This document shows, in pieces, positions 27,228 through 34,954 of a stretch of 64,000 nucleotides of DNA. Origin of the DNA: Caldilinea sp. CFX5 (GTDB lineage: Bacteria; Chloroflexota; Anaerolineae; Caldilineales; Caldilineaceae); assembly GCA_021405325.1 (NCBI GenBank), contig QWII01000025.1, forward strand, positions 117,728 through 181,727, written 5' to 3'. The notes under the pieces are model-generated. The model made no database searches, was not told where the DNA came from, and saw nothing but the letters and a program-made list of their open reading frames with translations. Numbering within the stretch: position 1 is the stretch's first letter; every line of letters begins with the position of its first letter. The position numbers and the translations under genes were made by a program.

Positions 27228-27337
27228 AGGTAGACAGGTACACAGGTAGATAGGTACACAGGGAAATAGGGAAATAGGGAAATAGGACGTATCTACCTAT
27301 CTACCTGTCTACCTATCTACCTGTCTACCTATCTACC
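27228..27337. repeat. gene-end palindromic tract, GGTAGATA/GGTACACA units
   Basis: The left half iterates GGTAGACAGGTACACA, the right half ATCTACCTGTCTACCT, joined by GGGAAATA repeats; together they can fold into a long imperfect hairpin. It fills the whole gap between the binding-protein stop (27339) and the DppB-like ATG (27227). Confidence 0.82.
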
Positions 27338-27338
27338 A

Positions 27339-29003
27339 CTACTTATCCAGCCAAACATGCTTCAACGACCACGAGCGGCGGGTGAAGGCGCTCTGTTGGT
27401 AATCTTTGACATAGGGTTGCAGCCCTTCGACAATGTTATCCACGGCCACCCAGATCATGGGCGATTCGTTGAGGAGGATCTCCTGAGCTTCGCGGTAGAG
27501 GGCGTGGCGTTTTTCGCGATCCAGCTCGGCACGGGCGGCGGGGAGGATTTCGTCCATGCGTTCATTCTTGTAGCCGACGGCGTAGGTGTTCTCCGAGAAG
27601 AAGCGCGCCCAGACAAAGCCGTCGGGATCATGGCGGGGGCTAAAGGCGTTGATGCCGACATCATAGTTCCAGTTGCCGTCGGGGCTGGCCTCCTTGATGT
27701 AGACGCCCTGTTCGACCAGGCGGATCTCCACATTGATGCCAATGCGCGCCAGTTGTTCTTTCCAGACCACACCGGCACTGGTGTAGAAACCGGAACCGCC
27801 AAAGTCTGTGACCAGGAGATCCAACGTCTGTCCTTCCGCCACACCGGCTTCTTGCAAGAGCGCTTTGGCTTTCTCCAAATCTTCCGTGTAATATTTTTCG
27901 CGCAACTCGTCGGGCGGGATAAACCAGTCGCCAAAGCCGGTAGGGATGGGGCCGGAGATGCCGCCGGCGCCGGAGAGCGCCTTTTCGATTAACTCGTCGC
28001 GATTGGTCGCCAGACTGATGGCTTGACGAACACGAACATCGCTCCACGGCTCGCGCAACATGTTGAAGACAAAGACAAAGAGGAAGGTGCGCGGCCCTTT
28101 GAGCAGCACCACATTTTGATCGTCGGCCAACCGCTGCTCGCCGAGGGCGGTGAGGAACGCATAATCGACCTGGCCGGCGCGCAGGGCAGCGACACGCGTA
28201 TCTTCATCAATCAGAATTTTGAAGGTGACTTTATCCAGATAGGGCAGCGGCGCACCCCAGTAGTCCGGGAATTTTTCCAGCTCGATCACATCTTGCGGGA
28301 TGTATTGAATCAGTTTGTAGGGGCCGGTGCCGATGATCTCGCTGTCGAGGTTCGTTGACTCCATCGCGCCCTTTTTGATAATGGCCGAACTGCGCAGAAT
28401 GGCAAAGGCGCCCAGCAGCGGCGGGAAAGGCGCCTTGGTGGTAAACTTGACGGTGTGGCTATCCACAATCTCGACCGACTCGACCTGGTCAAAGTTGTTG
28501 CGCCAGATCGCCGGGCCATCGGGGTCCAGCACAATGTCAAAGGTGTACTTGACATCCTCCGCCGTAAAATCCGAGCCGTCATGCCACTTGACCCCCTGGC
28601 GCAGCTTGAAAATATAGGTCAGATCATCGGGCTGCTCCCACGATTCGGCCAGCGACGGCACAATGTTCAGGTCAGCATCGTAGGCGGTGAGGCTTTCATA
28701 ACAATGTTCAAAGCCCTGGGTCGAAGCAAAGTTGGAGTTGGTGATCGGGTTGAGCGCCACCGGGTCGCTCTCTGCCGCCCAGATCGACTCGCCGCCGGCT
28801 TTGGGGCCGCTGGCCGTCGCCGCTTCACCGCTGGAGGCCGCTGGCGCCGGGGCGGGCGCGGGAACTGCACAAGCGGCCAGCAAACTCGCCACCGCCGGCA
28901 CCCCCAGCCCCAGCAACGCCGCCCGCCGGAATAGCTCGCGTCGCGACAGGCGACTGTTCTGCAAATCCTCGATCAACCGCTGAAGTGAATCTCGCTCGTT
29001 CAT
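27339..29003 (-). CDS. ABC transporter substrate-binding lipoprotein, family 5 (peptide/opine type)
   Basis: 554-residue receptor for the DppBC-type importer. ATG 29003 has AAAGGGA seven nt upstream; the frame to 29093 only reads through a palindrome. The leader SRRELFRRAALLGLGVPAVA followed by SLLAAC has both a twin-arginine-like motif and a lipobox. Family 5 hallmarks: LTYIFKLRQGVKWHDGSDFTAEDV, YKLIQYIPQDVIELEKFPDYWG, and VRVRQAISLATNRDELIEKAL. Such proteins bind peptides, opines, nickel or glycosides; neighbours suggest an amide or peptide ligand. Cotranscription with dppB/dppC-like genes is likely. Confidence 0.94.
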   Translation of the reverse strand: MNERDSLQRLIEDLQNSRLSRRELFRRAALLGLGVPAVASLLAACAVPAPAPAPAASSGEAATASGPKAGGESIWAAESDPVALNPITNSNFASTQGFEHCYESLTAYDADLNIVPSLAESWEQPDDLTYIFKLRQGVKWHDGSDFTAEDVKYTFDIVLDPDGPAIWRNNFDQVESVEIVDSHTVKFTTKAPFPPLLGAFAILRSSAIIKKGAMESTNLDSEIIGTGPYKLIQYIPQDVIELEKFPDYWGAPLPYLDKVTFKILIDEDTRVAALRAGQVDYAFLTALGEQRLADDQNVVLLKGPRTFLFVFVFNMLREPWSDVRVRQAISLATNRDELIEKALSGAGGISGPIPTGFGDWFIPPDELREKYYTEDLEKAKALLQEAGVAEGQTLDLLVTDFGGSGFYTSAGVVWKEQLARIGINVEIRLVEQGVYIKEASPDGNWNYDVGINAFSPRHDPDGFVWARFFSENTYAVGYKNERMDEILPAARAELDREKRHALYREAQEILLNESPMIWVAVDNIVEGLQPYVKDYQQSAFTRRSWSLKHVWLDK

Positions 29004-29034
29004 CGCTTTGTCCCTTTCTCTGCACAGTGGATGG

Positions 29035-29130
29035 TTGGGTGATTGGGTGATTGGGTGATTCGGTGGTTTCGACAAGCGTTCGGCTGAGCTCACACCGAAG
29101 CCTCAACCACCGAATCACCCAATCACCCAA
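29035..29130. repeat. gene-end hairpin, GGTGATTGGG units
   Basis: Left arm 29035-29068 iterates TTGGGTGA four times, right arm 29105-29130 is its complement. The loop contains TTTCGACAAGCG and GAGCTCAC, a split version of the loop motif found at 15021, 49492 and 57383. It lies 9 nt after the GntR-family stop. Confidence 0.8.
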
Positions 29131-29139
29131 TGTATGCTT

Positions 29140-29847
29140 TTAGCTAAAGAAATCTTCGGCTACGTTATTGATGTGCTGAGTCATGGCCGCAGCAGCCGCA
29201 TTGGGGGTGTGGCTGTGGATGGCTTGATAGATCTGCCGATGGTCTTCTAAAAACTTCTGCACCAGCAGGGGATTGGTCGCTGTATGTTGATTAAGGGAAG
29301 CCCAAAGCTGGCTGCGCATGGCGCTCAGGAGCAGTTGCACCTGACGCACGACAACGCTATTCCCGGTGGCGGCGGCAATCGCCAAGTGGAAGCTGGTGTC
29401 CGCTTCCGTTCTGGCCGCACCGTTGGTAATGGCTTGTTCCAGTGCGACGAGGGCAAGCGCAATCTGGTTGATTTGGTCGGGGGTCGCCCGTTCGGCAGCA
29501 AGCTGGGCTACCGACGGTTCGAGCAAGCGACGCGCCTCTAACACTTCATGGGGGCTATCTTCGCGTTCGACAAATTCTTCAAAAATGGTGCCGAGATAGG
29601 TCCATTCGGTCGGTGGACGGCGGATAAAGGTGCCATTGCCCGACCGGCTCTCGACAATGCCCAGGATTTCCAACGCGCTCAACGCCTCGCGCACTGAAGC
29701 GCGACTGACATTGAGTTCCTCGGCCAGCGCTCGCTCCGGCGGCAAGCGATCCCCCACCTTGAACTGCTCCTGTTGCACAGCATCGGCGATCTGGCGCGCG
29801 ATCTGCACATAGAGACGAGTGGTTGCAACCGGCTTGAGCAGAGGCAA
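29140..29847 (-). CDS. FadR/GntR-family transcriptional regulator
   Basis: 235 residues. N-terminal winged helix (LYVQIARQIADAVQQEQFKVGDRLPPERALAEELNVSRASVREALSALEILGIVESRSGNGTFI) is a GntR domain; the helical C-terminal FCD domain carries EARRLLEPSVAQLAAERA and metal-ligand candidates DTSFHLAIA and DHRQIYQAIHSH. FCD proteins usually bind small carboxylates through a metal. Start is a TTG at 29847 with AGGGA eight nt upstream. It heads the 18-kb minus-strand amide-catabolism cluster and probably regulates it and itself through the palindromic promoter just upstream. Confidence 0.93.
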   Translation of the reverse strand: MPLLKPVATTRLYVQIARQIADAVQQEQFKVGDRLPPERALAEELNVSRASVREALSALEILGIVESRSGNGTFIRRPPTEWTYLGTIFEEFVEREDSPHEVLEARRLLEPSVAQLAAERATPDQINQIALALVALEQAITNGAARTEADTSFHLAIAAATGNSVVVRQVQLLLSAMRSQLWASLNQHTATNPLLVQKFLEDHRQIYQAIHSHTPNAAAAAMTQHINNVAEDFFS

Positions 29848-29890
29848 TGTGGTAATCCCTGGGTGAATTGGTCAGGCCACCTGACCGCCA

Positions 29891-29931
29891 TCCTGTTGTA
29901 GGATAATACCATATACTACAGGATTTGTCAA
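29891..29931 (-). promoter_or_regulatory. consensus promoter and candidate FadR/GntR operator
   Basis: Reading the minus strand, TTGACA (29931-29926) and TATTAT (29908-29903) are separated by 17 nt, close to the sigma-70 consensus; transcription would start near 29896. The -10 to -35 interval is spanned by an imperfect inverted repeat, TCCTGTTGTAG (29891-29901) against CTACAGGA (29916-29923), a plausible autoregulatory operator. Confidence 0.72.
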
Positions 29932-29982
29932 TGGTGGAAAACGCGATTCCGGCTTGTTTCTAGAAAAGATTATTTGGTGCAA

Positions 29983-30414
29983 TTACAGCAGGAGAATCAA
30001 TAGCCCAATCAGAATCGCGCCTGTCCCCACCACCGACTGCCAGGTCAACGGTTCGCCCAGCACAACAACCGAGAGAATCAGCACCAGCGCCACACTCGCC
30101 CGGTCAATCGGGGCGACCGACGAGGCGTTGCCCAATTGTAAGGCCCGAAAGTAGCACAAGCCGGACAACCCCGTTGCCACGGCCGAGAGGATCAACAGCC
30201 ACCAGCTTTGGCGCGTAATGGTCGGCAGAGCGCGAATTTCGCCGGTGAAGGCGACAATGCTCAAGGCGATGCCCAGCATCACGACTGTGCGGATCGCCGT
30301 CGCCAGATTGGAACTGACCTGCTCGACCCCTAGTTTCGCAAAGATAGTCGTGGGCGCAGCAAAAACGGCGGAAAGCAGCGCAAAGGCCCACCAGGGCAGA
30401 TTGAAGAGATTCAT
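29983..30414 (-). CDS. EamA/DMT-type single-domain transporter
   Basis: 143 residues with five predicted helices, the length of a single EamA unit and about half of a normal drug/metabolite transporter. Features: PWWAFALLSAVFAAPTTIFAKLGVEQVSSNLATAIRT at the start, the second helix VVMLGIALSIVAF, and SSVAPIDRASVALVLILSVVVLGEPLTWQSVVGTGAILIGLLILLL at the end, with the conserved E-P-x-T. Single-domain EamA proteins dimerise to transport. ATG 30414 is preceded by GGAG. It lies upstream of the GntR gene on the same strand, without an obvious link to it. Substrate unknown. Confidence 0.88.
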   Translation of the reverse strand: MNLFNLPWWAFALLSAVFAAPTTIFAKLGVEQVSSNLATAIRTVVMLGIALSIVAFTGEIRALPTITRQSWWLLILSAVATGLSGLCYFRALQLGNASSVAPIDRASVALVLILSVVVLGEPLTWQSVVGTGAILIGLLILLL

Positions 30415-30469
30415 GGCTCCATTTTCCTGTCATTGTATAAAATTCGCAAGTGAACAATTTGTACAAAGG

Positions 30470-30531
30470 GGAGATTGAGAGATTCTCCGCTCTTGCATCC
30501 AATCTCTCAATCTCTGTATCTCTCAATCTCC
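30470..30531. repeat. gene-end hairpin, GAGATTGA units
   Basis: Left arm GGAGATTGAGAGATT (30470-30484) can pair with ATCTCTCAATCTCC (30518-30531) or with the second copy at 30501-30514. It lies 22 nt past the stop of the lipid-transfer-like gene. Same unit as the tracts at 21428 and 24893. Confidence 0.72.
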
Positions 30532-30553
30532 ACTATACAGCCAGCGGTTTTCC

Positions 30554-33500
30554 TTACGGCATCGGCACATCCCCGGCCTCACCAAACATTACCTCCTGTT
30601 CCTGACCATCCGAACTACGCCGGATGTACCATTGGAAGAGGCCGACGTTGCGCACCACGGTCAGATCGGCCTTGCCGTCACCATCGAAGTCGGCGGGGGC
30701 GGGGATGTCGTTGCCGAGGCCCCACTGGGTGGTCTGGATCGCGCCGTCGCTGCTCTTGATGATCCACCACATGCCGTCGCTGGGTCGCCAGATGGCGATA
30801 TCCGTCTTGCCATCGCCATCGTAATCGCGGGCCAGCGGAATGTCACCCGCTTGCCCCCATTGCACCACCTTTAGTCCATCCCTGGTTTGTGAGAGCCACC
30901 ACTGACCCGTGCTGGGGCGGTAGATGGCCGAGTCGGTGCGCTTGTCGCCATCATAATCGGCGAAGACCGGGATGTCACCCGCTTCACCCCACTGGTAGGC
31001 GCCGATGCCGATTACACTCGGTTCGGGCCAGTAGGCGGTGCGGTTGCTCGGTCGCCAGACGGCAATGTCGGTGCGGCCATCGCCGTTGTAGTCGCGGGCG
31101 ACGGGGATGTCACCGGCCTGGCCTAATTTCACGGTCTTCACGCCATCTCTGGTCTGTGAGAGCCACCACTCGCCTGTGCTGGGGCGGAAGATCGTGGCGT
31201 CGAGCTTGCCATCGCCGTCGTAGTCGCCGGGGGCGATCTGGTCGCCGGCTTCGCCCCACTCGAACGTGCGCATCGTCCCCGTGCTGCTCTCCAGCCAGTA
31301 CCAGGTGTTGTTGGCTGGCCGGAAGATGGCGATGTCAGCCTTGCCGTCGCCATCAAAATCACCCGCGGTGTATTTACTGGCCAGTTCACCCTGGCAGTAG
31401 ACCAGCAGCGGCTCAGTCGTGATGGCGGGGGCGCTGAACTGGGCAACCACCCATTCCTGATACACCTGCCAACCCGGAGGAATGAGTTTGAAGATCTCGA
31501 CATTGATCTTGAAGCGGAAGTTGAATGGTTCGATCACTACATTCACGTCGAGGCACCAGCGGCGGTTGGCGCTGTTTGGTTGGTATTGCAGCGTACCCTG
31601 AATCGGGAACTTGGTCTTGAAGAGGTCGCCACGGATTTCCACGCTGCCGCGGTAGATCGGGAGCGCCGCCCGGCCTTCGGCGATCATCGAGAGCGAGACG
31701 CCGGGGATCAAGCGTAGGCGTAGTGTGCGGACACCGTTGCCGCAAATGTCCTTGACGCCGGCATCTAGCGCCAGGTAGAGTTGGGCGCCAGCCGTAAAAC
31801 TGGCGGAGATGGTAATCACACCAAAGGCTGGAAAGAGCAACTGCTTCCGGTAGAACGGCAGAACGGTGAAATCAAAGAGGTCAAAGGGGCCGATCTCCTG
31901 GGTGCAGCCCAGGGTGAAACGTTGGTTGAGCACTTCGTTGCCCGCCAGACTCACCTTGGCTGTGATGTCAAGACCGTTGTTGCTGTTGGCGCGCGCCTCG
32001 GCGTCGGCGCTGACGATGTTCATGCTGGGCAACGCCTCCCACACATGGGCATCAATGCGTTGTGAAGCTCGTGCGTAAAGACCGCCGCCAAACTGATCCG
32101 ATTCAGGCGGGGTGGCGGCATAGAAGCTGCCAAACGCGCGCACGCCCACATCGGCATTGCCCAGTTCTTTGTTCCAATTGCGAGCGAACGCGGCGTCGGT
32201 CTGCTGCCCGACTGCGGGCGCGTTGGCGTTGGCGCTGACCAGTTCACTGTTTTCTGTCGGGTCATAATCGTTGTCCCAGCTCTCCAGATGGGCATCAATG
32301 TAAGCGTTGAGGGCGGCGGTGGCGGCTGCGCTCAGGCCAACCTCCTCATCCAACTGGCGGTCGAGCAACAGTTCAGCGATGATGTTGCGCAGCCAGAGCG
32401 GCTGGCTCCCATTTTGCAGTGCCGCTAGCAGCAGATCCTCGGCTTCCTGGCCAGGGATGCCGCGCAGGGCGGTGTAGGCGGCGATGTTCAACCGTAGGAT
32501 GTCGTGGATATCGGTCAACGGCTGGCCGTCGATCTTGATCTTGTCGCTGAGAAAGGGCTTGATCTGGGGGAGCGAGCGCGGGTCGCCGATGTTGCCCAAC
32601 GTTTGCAGACAGGTCAGCGCATCAGCCACCGTCTTGACGTTGTGCAGATCGTTCTCGTAGTAGGCGATGATCGCACTCTCCAACTCCGGGTTGTCCTGGT
32701 CAAATTGATCGACCAGCCCACCCAACGCCCGCGAGGCGACAGGGGAGAGCGGCGCACTCTTGTCATAGCCGATCTGCTGCAAGGTGTTGATGGTGCTGGT
32801 GATCGGTTGCACCAGCGCGCCCATGTTGACCAGCGCCTGCTGTTGCGTGGTGATCGAGGCCGAACCGGCGAGATTGGCGGCGGCGATCAGCGAATGGTTA
32901 AAGAGGCCATTCAGATAGCTTTGGGCCTGCGGCGTGCCGATGGCGCCCAGGAGATCGACATAGCGCTTCGCCAACTTTTCATTGCCGATCACCTGTTGGA
33001 GCCGCTGACCGATTTTGTCGACCACGACAGTACCGGGATCGGCATTGGCCAGGTCGATCAGATGGATAAAGAGCGCGGTTTTGTCCTCAGCCGCGTCAAA
33101 ATCGGCCAGCACCTTGTCCAGATCGACCTGGCTCAGATCGATCCGAACGGCGTTCATGTCCACCCCCTGGAGTTCAGCGCCGAGTGTATCGGGCGCATAG
33201 AGGGCCTCTTGCGCCGCCGCTGCCACCAGCGTGTCGGTCGCCACCGCGTTGACGCTCTGCAAGCGCAGCGAACCGCGGCTCGTAAAGGTAGACCAAACCG
33301 AGAGACCACTGCCGCCGCCGCTGGGGGTGTTGGCGGGCATCTTCTTCCCGTCATTGCTCAGATGGTTTTCCACCACCGTCACCGACTCTAGCACCTGGCT
33401 TTGGGCGCCAAGCAGCATTTGCAATTGGATGTTGAGTTGCAAGCTCTGGCTCTGGTCACCGGCGGTGATCAACTGCTGAAAGTCGGCAGTGCTGATGGTT

Positions 33501-34318
33501 TTGGTGATCGCTAACCCTGCGGCGCTGTCCCCCGCCCCAACGTCAGTCAGTTGATAGTGGACATTGTACTGGCCCTGGCCCCCCGCTTCCTGGGCAACAT
33601 AGTCATTGCTGTCGCTACGCAGGGTAGCCTGGAGAAAGTTAATCACGCCCTTTTGCAGATTGGTGACGGTGTTGGTGATGGCGGGTTGACTGGTCACGGT
33701 CAGTACCACGCCGTTGGCGGCCTGTTGAAAGCGGATGGGCGTGGTCAGTTGGGCCAGGAGGTTGGCGTCGTCACTGACGATCTGCTCGCCTTGCCCGCCG
33801 CCGGCACACAAAAAGGGGTCGCGCAGCGCCAGTTGCGCATCGACCGTGCCGTCAGCAGCCTTAGCCAGCACGGTGAGATCGGCGTAGGCGTTGATGCGCG
33901 TCACCGCGGCGGCGGAGGTCTGCTGACCATTCTGTTTATCCAGCGTGTTGTTTTGGGTTTCAATGACGTAATCGTAAAGATAGGTGTAACGCTTACCCAC
34001 CTGGTAGTTCAGGCTACGGACGGTGCCAGCCGCCTGATCGTTGGTCGCCGGCTGGGCGGCATCAACCAGATTCACCAACTGCCGGGCAGCGTTGGCAACA
34101 AACGGCAAGAAGATAGCCTTGCCGCCGCTGGCGTTGCGGGAAGGGGCGGCACAGTTGCCGGCAGTAGATTGCGCTTGTGCGCTGGCAGCAGTTACGGGTG
34201 CGGCTTGCACCGCAGGCGTCAGGTTGCCCAAGAGCATGGCAACGATCATCAAGACGGCCATGCCTTTTTCCAACACACGCAGCCAGCGTGGTGGACGAGT
34301 TTGTGTGGCGTGCTTCAT
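30554..34318 (-). CDS. large secreted protein resembling animal large lipid transfer proteins (vitellogenin/MTP), with six FG-GAP/VCBS repeats
   Basis: 1254 residues; ATG 34318 has GGAGAAGGA upstream; signal peptide to about residue 40 (MAVLMIVAMLLGNLTPAVQA). Residues of about 101-325 match the pattern of the vitellogenin N-domain: LNYQVGKRYTYLYDYVIET, PIRFQQAANGVVLTV, and NLQKGVINFLQATL (220-233), comparable to the NIKRG-LxxLFQ signature of vitellogenin and microsomal triglyceride transfer protein. Residues of about 400-680 are all-helical with LLGAIGTPQAQSYL, LQTLGNIGDPRSLPQIKPFL, and LRLNIAAYTALRGIPG, like the lipovitellin superhelix. Residues of about 725-965 are beta-rich amphipathic strands. 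Residues 983-1254 hold six repeats of about 45 residues, each with a Ca-binding loop such as DFDGDGKAD or DYDGDGKTD. Predicted role: extracellular lipid binding. The family call is an inference from remembered motifs; a generic HEAT-like protein is the alternative. Confidence 0.72.
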   Translation of the reverse strand: MKHATQTRPPRWLRVLEKGMAVLMIVAMLLGNLTPAVQAAPVTAASAQAQSTAGNCAAPSRNASGGKAIFLPFVANAARQLVNLVDAAQPATNDQAAGTVRSLNYQVGKRYTYLYDYVIETQNNTLDKQNGQQTSAAAVTRINAYADLTVLAKAADGTVDAQLALRDPFLCAGGGQGEQIVSDDANLLAQLTTPIRFQQAANGVVLTVTSQPAITNTVTNLQKGVINFLQATLRSDSNDYVAQEAGGQGQYNVHYQLTDVGAGDSAAGLAITKTISTADFQQLITAGDQSQSLQLNIQLQMLLGAQSQVLESVTVVENHLSNDGKKMPANTPSGGGSGLSVWSTFTSRGSLRLQSVNAVATDTLVAAAAQEALYAPDTLGAELQGVDMNAVRIDLSQVDLDKVLADFDAAEDKTALFIHLIDLANADPGTVVVDKIGQRLQQVIGNEKLAKRYVDLLGAIGTPQAQSYLNGLFNHSLIAAANLAGSASITTQQQALVNMGALVQPITSTINTLQQIGYDKSAPLSPVASRALGGLVDQFDQDNPELESAIIAYYENDLHNVKTVADALTCLQTLGNIGDPRSLPQIKPFLSDKIKIDGQPLTDIHDILRLNIAAYTALRGIPGQEAEDLLLAALQNGSQPLWLRNIIAELLLDRQLDEEVGLSAAATAALNAYIDAHLESWDNDYDPTENSELVSANANAPAVGQQTDAAFARNWNKELGNADVGVRAFGSFYAATPPESDQFGGGLYARASQRIDAHVWEALPSMNIVSADAEARANSNNGLDITAKVSLAGNEVLNQRFTLGCTQEIGPFDLFDFTVLPFYRKQLLFPAFGVITISASFTAGAQLYLALDAGVKDICGNGVRTLRLRLIPGVSLSMIAEGRAALPIYRGSVEIRGDLFKTKFPIQGTLQYQPNSANRRWCLDVNVVIEPFNFRFKINVEIFKLIPPGWQVYQEWVVAQFSAPAITTEPLLVYCQGELASKYTAGDFDGDGKADIAIFRPANNTWYWLESSTGTMRTFEWGEAGDQIAPGDYDGDGKLDATIFRPSTGEWWLSQTRDGVKTVKLGQAGDIPVARDYNGDGRTDIAVWRPSNRTAYWPEPSVIGIGAYQWGEAGDIPVFADYDGDKRTDSAIYRPSTGQWWLSQTRDGLKVVQWGQAGDIPLARDYDGDGKTDIAIWRPSDGMWWIIKSSDGAIQTTQWGLGNDIPAPADFDGDGKADLTVVRNVGLFQWYIRRSSDGQEQEVMFGEAGDVPMP

Positions 34319-34512
34319 AACTTTTTTCCTTCTCCTTACTGTTTCGCTTACATCAGATACGCGATTGGCAAACTGCCTGGTACTATGGAATAATTGTAGT
34401 ATTGAATAATTGATGGCTAAATCGCCTTCCCTCCTTTACGCTTTATCGTGGGTCGCAGACCAATCCATCCTGGTCAGTAGACCGCATCGGCAATTGTCTT
34501 GCTCGACTCTGG

Positions 34513-34606
34513 ACTACACGACTACGCGACTACGCGACTACACGACTACGCGACTACGCGACTACACGACTACGCGACTGCGGACTACACGACTACGGAC
34601 TACGGA
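34513..34606. repeat. tandem ACTAC(A/G)CG tract at the end of the tiny gene
   Basis: About ten copies of an 8-bp unit, arranged as a 24-bp higher-order period (ACTACACG, ACTACGCG, ACTACGCG), then decaying to ACTACGG. It covers the stop codon (34600-34602) of the minus-strand small gene. There are no spacers, so it is not a CRISPR. The 281-nt gap 34319-34599 holds nothing else clear. Confidence 0.88.
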
Positions 34607-34818
34607 TGTGGGTTCGTGGCGCCGTTGCCCTGGGTCTGCGCGTCGGGTGCAAACAAAGGAGCAGAGCGCAAAAACATGTACAGGTCATCAACGGTGGCAA
34701 AGTGATGCTGTTCGGTTGAATCATGCACGTTGTACAGCGATGCCCGGGTAGACTGCTGATTGGTGGTTTGCCACAAACGTAATAAATAGGATCGGTAGGT
34801 GGGCGCATCACTTGTCAC
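34600..34818 (-). CDS. tiny RLWQ-motif protein adjacent to a BTAD regulator (paralogue 1)
   Basis: 72 residues from a GTG at 34818 that has AAAGGAG five nt upstream, a convincing ribosome site. The core reads YLLRLWQTTNQQSTRASLYNVHDSTEQHHFATVDDLYMFLRS, then a disordered Pro/Ala/Gln tail. The same pattern (hydrophobic-RLWQ, Arg, His, STEQ/SEQ-H-F, DL-F) recurs in the small protein at 57591-57932, which also neighbours a BTAD regulator. It lies divergently to the regulator at 34955 and in the same direction as the lipid-transfer-like gene. Function unknown; a regulator-associated adaptor or signal is conceivable. Confidence 0.7.
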   Translation of the reverse strand: MTSDAPTYRSYLLRLWQTTNQQSTRASLYNVHDSTEQHHFATVDDLYMFLRSAPLFAPDAQTQGNGATNPHP

Positions 34819-34954
34819 AGGCGCTCCTTTCGGTTGAACGCAACATTGTTGACTCCTTTCAGCATACGGGCAGGCGTTGCCGGATCATTAGCACACCATT
34901 AGCAGGATGGCTAGCGCGCGGCTAATGTCCGATCATCAGGTAGAGGCAAAAACG

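Noticed and set aside
30554..34318. Reading the large protein only as an FG-GAP/integrin-like adhesin
   Set aside because: The FG-GAP repeats cover only the last 270 residues; the first 960 show ordered lipid-transfer-like segments that an adhesin label would not explain.
34513..34606. Possible CRISPR array
   Set aside because: Units are contiguous 8-bp repeats with no unique spacers, and no cas genes are present; the same applies to 49211-49274.
34410..34751. Plus-strand frame through the ACTACGCG tract
   Set aside because: Its middle is a translation of a DNA repeat (DYTTTRLR...), and the minus-strand small ORF has the better start site.
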